Positions 33,689-41,752 of a DNA stretch of 44,973 bases are shown piece by piece. How positions within the stretch are numbered: position 1 is the stretch's first letter; every line of letters starts with the position of its first letter. The notes under the pieces were generated by a model. That model saw nothing but the letters and a program-made list of their open reading frames with translations, was not told where the DNA came from and ran no database searches. This stretch comes from Bacteroidales bacterium UBA5206 (lineage in GTDB: Bacteria > Bacteroidota > Bacteroidia > Bacteroidales > Tenuifilaceae), in contig DHVO01000165.1 of assembly GCA_002412705.1 (NCBI GenBank), positions 1 to 44,973 on the forward strand. Reading direction: 5' to 3'. The position numbers and the translations under genes were made by a program.

Positions 33689-35693
33689 GGAAAATCAAGA
33701 AAGAGTGTTTTCATTATTTGAATGTGCGTTGGTTTATTATTCAAAGGGGATAATAACATTTCCAATAGATTTAGCTAGCAATAAGCCTTTGTTTGATTTA
33801 GAATGCTTATCAAATAGTGATATAAGTAATGCTATATTAGAAGAAATGTTCAATGGATTGAACTATGAAGAACATGGAATTGCTATTCCAGTTAATAGTA
33901 AATCAGGGCACTTTGAAGGAATCCGATTTAGTGGGAATCGCATAGAGATTGATTCTGTTATAGAAGAAATCTTTCTTTTTCTCAGAAACGAGAGTCCAGA
34001 CCTGACCAAACAGATAGCTGTGATGTATAATAACTCTTGGGTTGATTTCTATTTTGGTATACAGAAAGACGGAATAACAGGAAGAGCCCTTGCAGAAAAA
34101 ATAGATGTTAATGGAAGTCGGGTTAAGTTTATAGAGTTTATCGGTAATGATGGTTTTTTCATTGTTCCACCAACAAAAGGGTATAGTCAAAGTAAAAAGA
34201 ATCCCTTTCCTTCAAGAATTTCAGTGGATGATAGAGGTTTGCTTATTCGGGTTCTAAGGTTGTTTAATATGCCTCATCAATGTTATATGAGCAGTATGGA
34301 TTATGGGAAAAAAGAAAAACTTGCCAATATTGTTACTGAATTTCATTGCCATAAGGATAGTGAACATGTTATTAGAGGGATGCTCATTAATGAATTAAAG
34401 TGGCTTCAGGTAACGGATAATATTTGGAAGAAAGCAAATCAAGAAGGCAAATTCGTTTACGGTTTTCTAAATAGAGAAAAGAACGATAGGTTCTGGGTCT
34501 CAGGAGAAATTGATATGTTTCAACCAAATACAATCTATCTGCCATTCGATTTTATGGTACATAAGTCAAATGGTGATTATATAAAGGCTCTTGAAATCGT
34601 ATGTTCAAAGAATCTAAAATCTGATATTGGAGAGTTGAGGCGATATAAAAAGACCTTGAAGAATTTGCAGGAGGCCTATGTGCCATTATTGGAAGAATTT
34701 GTAGTTCCTGAACCGTATATTTATATGCAGGATAATGATGAAAAATTTACTATAGGTTCAAATCATAACCTGTCTGTATTAAGTGGTAAAGCAAAGGTTG
34801 GGAAAACGTTATTACTTAATGAGATTACCAATTCTGCTTTTAAGGAAGAGAAAGTTTTTCATTACTCTGAAAAGGTTTTAAGCAAGAAAATAGTCTATGT
34901 TGATACAGAACAGTCAAGAAATCATTCTCGGTTGATTAACGAAAGAATTAAACGAGCATCAAACAGGGAAGGAGATTATCTTGCATCAAGATTTGAATTG
35001 TATAATGTTGCTAACCGTAGCCATGAAGAAAGAATTGATGTAATAGAAGAAAAATTGTATAGTGACTCTGATGTTGCAATTTTGATTATCGATGGGGTTG
35101 TCGATTTAGTGCAGAACTATAATAATCCAGATGAGGTCGCAAAACTTATGACACGGTTGTTAAAATGGAAGGACGAAAATCCTGTACATATTATGGTAGT
35201 CATACATGAAAACAAGGGGAATTCTCTCCTTAGGGGGCATTTGGGTACAGAGTTAATGAATAAAGCCGAAACAATCATTGGGGTATCAAAGAGTCAGGAT
35301 AAAATTAAAGTTAAATGTAAGGCTTCAAGAAATAAGGAATTTGAACCGAAGGCATTCAAAATACTTGAAGGTGGATTTCTTGAGCCTATTGCAAAATGCT
35401 TTGATAAAAAAGACGTTAAGCCCATCGAAAATCTTACCGAGGATGAACATATTGAGTTATTAGCAACTGTTTTCGAGGGTGTAGAGGAAATGCGATACGA
35501 AGAATTGAGAACTAATCTTAAGGAATCTCTATTGGTCGAATTAGAAATAGAAATCGGGGATAATAAGGTTAAGGGGTTGATTGCAAAATATCTTGAGGAT
35601 GGATTATTGCAAAAGATAAAAAGAGGAGTGTATTCTTTTGATTCAGATTTAATTGATTCTGATTTTCCGTTTGATGATGAAAAAACTACTTAA
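33678..35693 (+). CDS. RepA-like AAA ATPase, probable replication helicase
   Basis: 671 aa. The N-terminal about 190 residues (GIITFPIDLASNKPLFD.., HGIAIPVN..) recall a primase/polymerase-like domain, but no catalytic DxD is evident, so it may be degenerate. The RecA/RepA-like ATPase core lies at about 350-560: Walker A GKAKVGKT (370-377), KIVYVDTEQSRNHSRL (DnaB/RepA-style) and Walker B VAILIIDG with Asp472, then VMVVIHENKGNSLLRGHLGTEL. The last about 100 residues look like a winged-helix. It probably drives autonomous replication after excision. Third gene of the int operon; a 40-nt perfect inverted repeat lies 25 bp downstream. Confidence 0.8.
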   Translation: MESKENQERVFSLFECALVYYSKGIITFPIDLASNKPLFDLECLSNSDISNAILEEMFNGLNYEEHGIAIPVNSKSGHFEGIRFSGNRIEIDSVIEEIFLFLRNESPDLTKQIAVMYNNSWVDFYFGIQKDGITGRALAEKIDVNGSRVKFIEFIGNDGFFIVPPTKGYSQSKKNPFPSRISVDDRGLLIRVLRLFNMPHQCYMSSMDYGKKEKLANIVTEFHCHKDSEHVIRGMLINELKWLQVTDNIWKKANQEGKFVYGFLNREKNDRFWVSGEIDMFQPNTIYLPFDFMVHKSNGDYIKALEIVCSKNLKSDIGELRRYKKTLKNLQEAYVPLLEEFVVPEPYIYMQDNDEKFTIGSNHNLSVLSGKAKVGKTLLLNEITNSAFKEEKVFHYSEKVLSKKIVYVDTEQSRNHSRLINERIKRASNREGDYLASRFELYNVANRSHEERIDVIEEKLYSDSDVAILIIDGVVDLVQNYNNPDEVAKLMTRLLKWKDENPVHIMVVIHENKGNSLLRGHLGTELMNKAETIIGVSKSQDKIKVKCKASRNKEFEPKAFKILEGGFLEPIAKCFDKKDVKPIENLTEDEHIELLATVFEGVEEMRYEELRTNLKESLLVELEIEIGDNKVKGLIAKYLEDGLLQKIKRGVYSFDSDLIDSDFPFDDEKTT

Positions 35694-35717
35694 CAGAAGT
35701 TTAAGTTAGGTTGGTTT

Positions 35718-35757
35718 AGTTTAGATTAAGCCTATACATATAGGCTTAATCTAAACT
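35718..35757. repeat. perfect inverted repeat, 19-bp arms
   Basis: AGTTTAGATTAAGCCTATA (35718-35736), 2-nt CA spacer, and its exact reverse complement (35739-35757). No T tract follows, and a separate terminator lies at 35888-35917, so it is not simply a terminator. Its place between the rep-like gene and the serine recombinase suggests a replication origin, dimer-resolution or regulatory site. Confidence 0.8.
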
Positions 35758-35887
35758 GAAGTAAGGTAACTGAGAATGGATTGTGGAGAGTAGTTTTTTC
35801 GGGTTTTGGGGTGAACTAAACAGATAAAATAGTCCGATATTTTATAAGCAAAAACGGTCGTAATTATTTGTAAAAGAATTTTGTAAG

Positions 35888-35917
35888 AAAAAACGGCTTC
35901 CAGTTGGAGCCGTTTTT
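35888..35917 (+). terminator. intrinsic terminator behind the rep-like gene
   Basis: AAAAACGGCT (35889-35898) and AGCCGTTTTT (35908-35917) form a perfect stem with a T tail, between rep and the serine recombinase. Confidence 0.85.
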
Positions 35918-35925
35918 CCATTTAT

Positions 35926-35959
35926 ATACATTAGCCATGTATTTACTTAAATGGCTGAT
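35926..35959. promoter_or_regulatory. overlapping inverted repeats at the serine-recombinase start
   Basis: ATACAT/ATGTAT (35926-35931 / 35937-35942) and ATTAGCCAT/ATGGCTGAT (35930-35938 / 35951-35959, one mismatch) overlap the translation start. Resolvase-type genes often have their binding sites there; this is inference. Confidence 0.35.
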
Positions 35960-36601
35960 ATAATGAAAGATGCGATAGGCTATTTGCGGGTTAGCACAGA
36001 GAAGCAAGATATAGATAAGCAACGTCATTTGCTTCTGGAATATGCTAATAGAGAGAAGTATCACATTACGGAGTTTGTCGAGGTTGAAGCATCGACACGG
36101 AAGTCTAGTGTGGAAAGGCGAATTGACTATCTGAAAAGTCGATTGAAGCCAAATACGGTCTTGCTTGTAGCAGAATTAAGCAGATTGGAGAGGTCTATGG
36201 TTGACTGCATTAACCTTGTTACCTCAATCTCAGAGATGGGAGTTAAGGTTAAATTTGTGCGACAACCTGAATTAGATACTGGTGGTATTCATGGGAAGTT
36301 GATATTGGCAATATTCGGGTATTTTGCCGAGGCAGAACGAGAATATATCCGAATGAGAACAAAGCAGGGTTTAGAGGCTGCCCGATCACAAGGAAAGGTT
36401 CTTGGTCGTCCGAAGGGTTGCCGAAACAAAAATGGGCTTGCCCTTGACCCTTATAAAGACGAAATTCTGGCATACATGAAACTGGGTTTGCCTGTTGCCT
36501 CTATCCGAAAGATAATTAATGGTAAAGCTGAACGGAAGTTGTCCTACAATTCCTACTCAACCTATGTAATGGGCTTAAAGGGTCTGGAGTTGAAGTTTTG
36601 A
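35951..36601 (+). CDS. serine recombinase (resolvase/invertase family)
   Basis: 216 aa. The N-terminal catalytic domain has YLRVSTEKQD with the nucleophile Ser15, then AELSRLERS and GKLILAIFGYFAEAEREYIRMRTKQGLEAARSQGKVLGRPKG, the family E-helix and hinge. A short HTH (about 165-205) follows. Start by ATG at 35951 or at 35963 (MKDAIGY). Possible roles: resolving dimers of the excised circular form, or inverting a segment. The gene lies 20 bp upstream of the next plus-strand gene, so both may be one transcript. A tyrosine integrase is present as well, so this one is unlikely to be the integrase. Confidence 0.92.
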   Translation: MADIMKDAIGYLRVSTEKQDIDKQRHLLLEYANREKYHITEFVEVEASTRKSSVERRIDYLKSRLKPNTVLLVAELSRLERSMVDCINLVTSISEMGVKVKFVRQPELDTGGIHGKLILAIFGYFAEAEREYIRMRTKQGLEAARSQGKVLGRPKGCRNKNGLALDPYKDEILAYMKLGLPVASIRKIINGKAERKLSYNSYSTYVMGLKGLELKF

Positions 36602-36621
36602 TATAACTGATATTAAACTGT

Positions 36622-37290
36622 ATGAAAACAGAGATTTTACAGAACTTTACACTGTTTGGGAATTTCCTGAGTGAGTTGGTTAACCGAACAAAGCCACAAG
36701 AAGAAACTCAGGTTCAAGAACGCCCTGCAAAATATGCAGAGGATGATGGTTCCGATGGGATGCAAGAAATCTTATTATTGAAAATGGTTGCTGAGTACCC
36801 TGATGATGTGGTATTGAAGGAGGAAACGGAAAACATTGCTCAGGTATCCGAAGAAGAAAGGACTTTACAGTTCCAACGGAATCAGCATACAATAAAACAA
36901 GCCCTAGAAGCTTACATCTCGGTTCATGGTAAGATGCCAACCCTAACCACCTTAGCAAAGGTAACGGGGTTATCCAGACCAACCCTTTACACCCATTTTC
37001 GGGAGGGTGCTTTGAATTTAAAGTTCAGGGAAGAAATGGCAAAGTTGAAGTTGGTCAGCACAAACCTACTAGCAAAACTTTACAATCTTGCAATGGCGGG
37101 AGACAAACAGGCAATAAAGATGGTTTTTGATATTCTGATCTCAGGTCAAAAGATGCAAGGAGAGACTCAGAACAATTTTATACAGGTGAATAATCTAAGA
37201 ATAGAGAACCACAACCTTGATAGGTTGACCCCTCGAACAAAAAGGAAGATTGAAAGGTTAATCAGGAAGGACTTGAAACTTGGAGATTAA
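36622..37290 (+). CDS. HTH DNA-binding protein, terminase-small-subunit-like
   Basis: 222 aa. An acidic, Gln/Glu-rich N-terminus is followed by an HTH at about 103-126 (PTLTTLAKVTGLSRPTLYTH) and a helical C-terminal part with LLAKLYNLAMAGDKQAIKMVFDIL, then NNFIQVNNLRI and a basic tail. This order recalls phage small-terminase proteins, but TetR-like regulators also share the HTH, so the assignment is tentative. No large terminase, portal or capsid gene is visible, which would fit a satellite using a helper phage. It converges with the XRE gene with 1 bp between the stops. Confidence 0.5.
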   Translation: MKTEILQNFTLFGNFLSELVNRTKPQEETQVQERPAKYAEDDGSDGMQEILLLKMVAEYPDDVVLKEETENIAQVSEEERTLQFQRNQHTIKQALEAYISVHGKMPTLTTLAKVTGLSRPTLYTHFREGALNLKFREEMAKLKLVSTNLLAKLYNLAMAGDKQAIKMVFDILISGQKMQGETQNNFIQVNNLRIENHNLDRLTPRTKRKIERLIRKDLKLGD

Positions 37291-37291
37291 T

Positions 37292-37513
37292 CTACTCTTT
37301 AAAGTTAACGAGGTCAGATAAACTAACTTCAAGAGCTTCACTAATTCGATGTAAGAGCCAAAGAGAACAATTTGTTCTACCTTTTTCAATTCGCCGCAAG
37401 GCACTATCCTCTATGTCTAACTTATGAGCAAGATCAATTTGTTTTAAACCCTTATCTTTTCTGAGTTTAACGATTTTTTCGCCCAATAGTATTTGAATTT
37501 GATCCTTGGTCAT
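37292..37513 (-). CDS. XRE-family HTH regulator
   Basis: 73 aa from the ATG at 37513 (an ATG-less extension upstream is less likely). A single XRE domain: LRKDKGLKQIDLAHKLDIEDSALRRIEKGR and ISEALEVSLSDLV. It is the only minus-strand gene of the element and is divergent from the lipoprotein at 37649; a 14-bp perfect palindrome (37565-37578) lies between. Likely the element's repressor, though no toxin or anti-repressor partner is adjacent. Confidence 0.85.
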   Translation of the reverse strand: MTKDQIQILLGEKIVKLRKDKGLKQIDLAHKLDIEDSALRRIEKGRTNCSLWLLHRISEALEVSLSDLVNFKE

Positions 37514-37564
37514 TAGTAGAATTAAACAGCCAAGCAATTTTCTAATATTTGGACAGAATAATCA

Positions 37565-37594
37565 GAACATATATGTTCGGTTGTGATATTTTTG
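37565..37594 (+). promoter_or_regulatory. candidate operator and -7 element between divergent genes
   Basis: GAACATATATGTTC (37565-37578) is a 14-bp perfect palindrome; TATTTTTG at 37587-37594 fits TAnnTTTG for the plus-strand lipoprotein. The palindrome sits where a -33 element would be, so a bound XRE protein could repress this promoter. Confidence 0.5.
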
Positions 37595-37648
37595 TACTTT
37601 AGTGTTTGATATTGTAGTTATGATTAATAACCTAATAAATATGTTAAC

Positions 37649-38095
37649 ATGAAAAGGACAAAACTTCTATTGGCTGCACTTATTTTAGGATTCTTTGTTA
37701 GTTGTTCTAATGGTTCTAACAACTCTAACACTTCTACTACCTCAGAAACGGAAGAGGAGACAGTTACAAAGGATGAAAAAAAGGAGATACTACGGTTTCT
37801 AATGAGCGGTATATGGGTGAATGAGTATAATCTTACTGCTGAAATAGATCTTATGCGAGAAAATCCATTCTGGAAAGATAAATATGGTAATACCTATCAC
37901 CTCGATATAGTTGCTTATGATTTAGAGAATCTAACGATTATCGCAAAAGAAAATAAGGGTACAAAGAGAGAAGACGGTGTAACGTTACATCTCCTAGATT
38001 TAGGAGATGGGACTTATGCTTTAACATGGAAGTATGATCAAGGTAAATTACTTTTTTGCAGTTTTGTTCGAAAACTTGATCGTTTTTTGGATTAG
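37649..38095 (+). CDS. small lipoprotein, unknown function
   Basis: 148 aa. Signal with lipobox VSCS (Cys19), then a low-complexity Ser/Asn/Thr stretch and an acidic Glu-rich stretch (residues about 20-48) that may act as a flexible tether. The remaining about 100 residues form a small, probably beta-rich domain (GIWVNEY, YHLDIVAYDLENLTIIAKENKG) without a family I recognise. It is under the divergent control region with the XRE gene and has its own terminator, so it is an independently controlled cargo gene. An immunity or surface-exclusion role is conceivable but not supported. Confidence 0.6.
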   Translation: MKRTKLLLAALILGFFVSCSNGSNNSNTSTTSETEEETVTKDEKKEILRFLMSGIWVNEYNLTAEIDLMRENPFWKDKYGNTYHLDIVAYDLENLTIIAKENKGTKREDGVTLHLLDLGDGTYALTWKYDQGKLLFCSFVRKLDRFLD

Positions 38096-38121
38096 CACAT
38101 ACAAACATAACATTAGAAAAG

Positions 38122-38150
38122 CCCTCAACGTAAAATGTTAGAGGGTTTTT
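38122..38150 (+). terminator. intrinsic terminator of the small lipoprotein gene
   Basis: CCCTCAAC (38122-38129) pairs with GTT-A-GAGGG (38137-38145, one bulged A), followed by a T tract. It ends about 12 nt before the next ATG. Confidence 0.75.
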
Positions 38151-38162
38151 ATTTTTGACATC

Positions 38163-38636
38163 ATGAATAGTTGCTTGCCAAATAAAGAATTGAAACCAGC
38201 AGATAGTTGTGTAATCTGTGGGAGGTCTTGGTCTGTAGCGGGGAATATGATTGTTTCTCAAAATGCTAGGGGAGTAGGGCTATCAGGCACACCTATAGGA
38301 GGTGGAGGTAAGAAGAAGCAGTATAAAAGCCTACCCCTCAACCATACCAGAACTGAATTCATGGTTTTCTGGGGAGAAGCAGGGTTCTGGAATGAAATCT
38401 CTATGCAAAAGGCGGTGGAGGTGTATCTCAGGAATAGACACCCGTGGTTTTGTTCGTACTGTGGAAAGAGGACTTGTTCTGTTTGTGGCGAACCTCTAAT
38501 TTTACCTGTGGGGTCGGATTATTTTTGCCACAAAGGTAAGGATATAGTACATTCACCGATACTTGCGGAAAATCTAGGATGTTCGAAGACTTATTGTTGT
38601 AGCAAAAGAAGAGTAATGTTAGTCAATCGGAGTTAA
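38163..38636 (+). CDS. cysteine-rich zinc-ribbon-like protein, unknown function
   Basis: 157 aa. CVIC (16-19) near the N-terminus, then WFCSYCGKRTCSVCGEP (about residues 95-111) and CSKTYCC near the end; the Cys pairs look like metal-binding ribbons. Unusually, its ATG is 12 nt after the lipoprotein terminator and no -7 element fits the gap, so the gene may depend on read-through or start at an internal codon. Small zinc-ribbon proteins like this are often DNA- or RNA-binding, but no function can be assigned. Confidence 0.5.
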   Translation: MNSCLPNKELKPADSCVICGRSWSVAGNMIVSQNARGVGLSGTPIGGGGKKKQYKSLPLNHTRTEFMVFWGEAGFWNEISMQKAVEVYLRNRHPWFCSYCGKRTCSVCGEPLILPVGSDYFCHKGKDIVHSPILAENLGCSKTYCCSKRRVMLVNRS

Positions 38637-38799
38637 AAAGGAAGAAAATGAAAAGTCGATTGTTCTGTTCTTTGTTGGTACGTAATTTGGGTGTATCTTA
38701 GTTCTATTGTATAATAAAATGAGTTTATAAGTTTTGTATTTAAATGTATGGTAAACATGATTTATTCTCCATATAAAAAGAAACTTAACACATAATTAA

Positions 38800-39474
38800 A
38801 TGGATTGTTCAGAATTAATAAATGTGATAAAAGAGTTAAAACCTTCAAAAGACTGGTGGGATTATTTAGTTTCAGCAATAACAGCTATTACAGGTATCTT
38901 AACGCTATTAGTTGCTTTGAGATTATTTAACAAATTCTCTTTTAAAAGAAATGTTCTTGAAAAACAATTAGAAACACTGTTTCGATTTGTTAACGTTTTG
39001 CAAAATTGGACAATAAGTATTGAAGGGAAAGGTCTAGAAGAGGAGTTTCCAATAATTGGATTTAGAATTAGATTCTTTGATTTCAAATTCAAAAAAACCG
39101 ACCCTAATTATCGGATACTATTTATCCCTGAGAAACTTTTATTCACTTATGACTGGGAAGAACAAAATCCATTGAAAGGCTGGGAAAACAACCCTTTTCT
39201 TCCAAAAAGTATTGCTGAAAAGGTTAAACCATTTAATATTTCTTTTCCATATCCTGCGTATAAAGAAAGATTTGAAAAAGTAATTTTGATAGACCTTGAC
39301 CCATTTGATGGGACAGTGAAAAGGGAAGAAAGAGGAAGAACAAATTACATACATAATCCTAGTGATATATGCTGTAAAGATTTTGAGTCATTTCATAAAT
39401 TGTGTAATGACTTAATTGATGAAATTGAATCTTGGTTAAGAAAATACAATGCTGGCGATATAAACTTAAGGTGA
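38800..39474 (+). CDS. hypothetical single-helix membrane protein
   Basis: 224 aa. One membrane helix at about residues 25-46 with a short N-terminus, then a soluble domain with many aromatic residues (GFRIRFFDFKFKK, RILFIPEKLLFTYDWEEQ). No motif is recognised. It is A+T-rich like its neighbours and precedes the GNAT gene by 91 bp on the same strand. Some phage-defence proteins have this shape, but that alone is not evidence. Confidence 0.5.
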   Translation: MDCSELINVIKELKPSKDWWDYLVSAITAITGILTLLVALRLFNKFSFKRNVLEKQLETLFRFVNVLQNWTISIEGKGLEEEFPIIGFRIRFFDFKFKKTDPNYRILFIPEKLLFTYDWEEQNPLKGWENNPFLPKSIAEKVKPFNISFPYPAYKERFEKVILIDLDPFDGTVKREERGRTNYIHNPSDICCKDFESFHKLCNDLIDEIESWLRKYNAGDINLR

Positions 39475-39565
39475 ATCTCAATATAGTAACCATAGTTATA
39501 GGTGATAAAAAATGGTTGATAACTCAGAACTCAACTTTAAGACTTAAGGCCATTGATTAAAAAAG

Positions 39566-40216
39566 ATGAAGAAGATCCTTGTATACGGTAGAACGATTAT
39601 CGAATTGATAGTATTACCTATGAGGGTAATCTATTTTTTCTGTATTAAACCGATCTTTATATATCTTGTTCGAAAGGAAATTAAATACGAAAGAGATAGG
39701 TATAAAAATCTTTTAGAGACATACAAAGAAAAATGTAAAGAGTATGATGATAACTGTGGGAAAACAGAAAGATTAACCAAAAAAATAAATAGATTAGAAT
39801 CTGTTTTTGAATATCATAAGAACCTTAACATTGAAGTTAGTTATACAAAGAAACAGGAATTAGTTTTTATTTTTTTCAGCAATCTACAGGAATTTAATGT
39901 TTTCTATTTGTGTGGAATAAATGGATCTCATCAGAGCAATGATTGTAGAATTAGTCTAAGTAACGGTCTTGGTTATTTAAAGATTAATGACATAATATCA
40001 AATACTACCAATCGTGGATACGCAAGAACATTATTAGAGTTTACAATAAAAATGGCAAAAGAGTTTGGTGTGAAAAGGATTTTGGGTGATTTATCTTCTG
40101 TGGATTCGGAAAAATTTGATTGGTTAATTCCATTCTATGAATCAATAGGTTTCAAAACGAGGTTATTTGATGATAGAACGTCGAAGATGGATGGAGAAAT
40201 AGAAATGACACTTTAA
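39566..40216 (+). CDS. membrane-anchored coiled-coil GNAT-like acetyltransferase
   Basis: 216 aa. A hydrophobic N-terminal segment (about residues 8-34) is followed by a charged helix (RKEIKYERDRYKNLLETYKEKCKEYDD.., about 36-85) likely to be a coiled coil. The C-terminal half carries a GNAT motif: NRGYARTLLEFTIKMAKEFG (about 149-168; acetyl-CoA loop with R/GxxA) and PFYESIGFK (about 189-197). Such enzymes transfer an acetyl group to a protein, small molecule or tRNA; the target is unknown. The combination of anchor, coil and GNAT is unusual. The next gene starts 4 bp later, so they are co-transcribed. Some toxins of TA systems are GNATs, but those lack anchors. Confidence 0.65.
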   Translation: MKKILVYGRTIIELIVLPMRVIYFFCIKPIFIYLVRKEIKYERDRYKNLLETYKEKCKEYDDNCGKTERLTKKINRLESVFEYHKNLNIEVSYTKKQELVFIFFSNLQEFNVFYLCGINGSHQSNDCRISLSNGLGYLKINDIISNTTNRGYARTLLEFTIKMAKEFGVKRILGDLSSVDSEKFDWLIPFYESIGFKTRLFDDRTSKMDGEIEMTL

Positions 40217-40220
40217 AAAT

Positions 40221-40871
40221 ATGAAGATGACAGAATTAAATGATAAGCAAATAAAGACTAGATGGATTGATGTAAAAAAACAGATCAGAGCACGTCAGTT
40301 ATTGGCCTACAGAGTGGGGATTTCCCTCGATGATTGGGATAAGTATATGTATTCAGTTCCATCCGCAGCAGAAATCAACCGTATTTATGATGCAATACAG
40401 CAAGATAGAAAGAACAAAACTCTAAGAATAAAAGAAGCGTTATCGAGAATTGTGGGGTATCGAGAATCGAAAGAGTTTAGTCGAAAAAGTGGGGTTTCAG
40501 ATACTGTAATTAGAGATATTATTGAAGGGAAGAAGGATATGGCAGGGTACGATGTAATAAATAGATTAGAATTATTTATCAATGCCGTTATTCCTGATTT
40601 TGAATTGTCGATAGAGAATCCTCTTACCATTAAAACATATACGCAAGAGTATATTGGTGCGATTGCTTCTAGTATAGATAAGGTTGCTGATAATATCAAA
40701 CAATACTGTTACCGATTAACGGAATTAGCGCGTAAGATGGAAAAGGATAAAGATTGGAAGGGTAACGATATTGAACCCTCTTCAAATCTTGATCATAACA
40801 TTAAAAGATTATCTGAGCTAAAAGATCAGATTGACACATATTGGGAGATGTACATTGATAGAAGAAAGTAG
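40221..40871 (+). CDS. HTH-like protein paired with the GNAT gene
   Basis: 216 aa. Residues about 75-120 (SRIVGYRESKEFSRKSGVSDTVIRDIIEGK) resemble an XRE-type HTH; residues about 18-60 (ARQLLAYRVGISLDDWDKYM) may be a weaker second copy. The C-terminal part is helical and charged. It starts 4 bp after the GNAT gene, so it may be the regulator or antidote of that product, but this is a guess from gene order. A second ATG two codons in (MTELN) is possible. Confidence 0.5.
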   Translation: MKMTELNDKQIKTRWIDVKKQIRARQLLAYRVGISLDDWDKYMYSVPSAAEINRIYDAIQQDRKNKTLRIKEALSRIVGYRESKEFSRKSGVSDTVIRDIIEGKKDMAGYDVINRLELFINAVIPDFELSIENPLTIKTYTQEYIGAIASSIDKVADNIKQYCYRLTELARKMEKDKDWKGNDIEPSSNLDHNIKRLSELKDQIDTYWEMYIDRRK

Positions 40872-41061
40872 ATCATGGATGTACGATAAGTAGTATGTGT
40901 TATATTAGTTTGCTGATATGTGACGGTTTGCAACCAGCATTAAAAATTTGCTAAGCAATAAGGGTGAATAGTTTTCTTGGAGCGATACTTATATTGAAGG
41001 GTTCTTACAAGAAAAATTGCGACAGGGGAAATAATATAATAATGAACATAACATAAACGCT

Positions 41062-41613
41062 ATGAAGACAGAAATAAAGATATTGCAGAAGGAGTATGTT
41101 AAAATTGTAAAGAGGATAAGCATTGTTTCACAAAACCGATTTGATAACGACATTGTTATTGGTTATCTACTTTATGAGAGAAATTTCTCCCCAGATTACA
41201 GATTTGATTCAAAGCAGAATGAAGAAAAGGAGAGTTTTATCATAGGTCCTTACCCAAGACAAGAAGATTTCCCGAAGGATGAGTTGGATGATTTAGTATT
41301 GAAAATTGTATGCTCAAAGTATCCGAAATCACTTTTACATAACGTATTGCTTTTTTCGACCTCCGATGTGGCGATGATAGAAAATTGGACGAATAAACCT
41401 TGTGAACAACTTGAAATTAACATTGCCCCAGATTTTTCAGGGTATAACTTAGAAATGCTTTCAGGTCGAATGTTTACTCAGTATAGAAGAAAGGTGAATG
41501 TTTATGTAGATGGTTCATCAGAAATGATAAAGAATATTATTTTGTTTGGTCATTGTGATTTAAATAGACATGATCAAATTTACGATTTACTAGATAATCT
41601 GGTATTTCTCTAG
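41062..41613 (+). CDS. hypothetical protein of the element cargo
   Basis: 183 aa. No signal peptide or membrane segment. Mixed alpha/beta composition with charged and aromatic residues (SFIIGPYPRQEDFPKDELDDLV, VNVYVDGSSEMIKNIILFGH). No recognised motif. It follows a 190-bp gap after the HTH gene and is isolated from the next small gene by 139 bp. Confidence 0.5.
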   Translation: MKTEIKILQKEYVKIVKRISIVSQNRFDNDIVIGYLLYERNFSPDYRFDSKQNEEKESFIIGPYPRQEDFPKDELDDLVLKIVCSKYPKSLLHNVLLFSTSDVAMIENWTNKPCEQLEINIAPDFSGYNLEMLSGRMFTQYRRKVNVYVDGSSEMIKNIILFGHCDLNRHDQIYDLLDNLVFL

Positions 41614-41752
41614 TGGGTTGGAACTCTCATTTAAGGTTATTCCTAACTTGACTAATTAACGAAATGCCTTTGCCTAATATTCTGGTTCAGGTAACCTGAG
41701 ATAACGTTCGACAGTTAGTTTATTTTTCAAGTTTTCATGCGTATAATATTAT

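Noticed and set aside
37292..38095. Toxin-antitoxin pair of the XRE protein and the lipoprotein
   Set aside because: Divergent orientation and a secreted lipoprotein do not fit a type II system.
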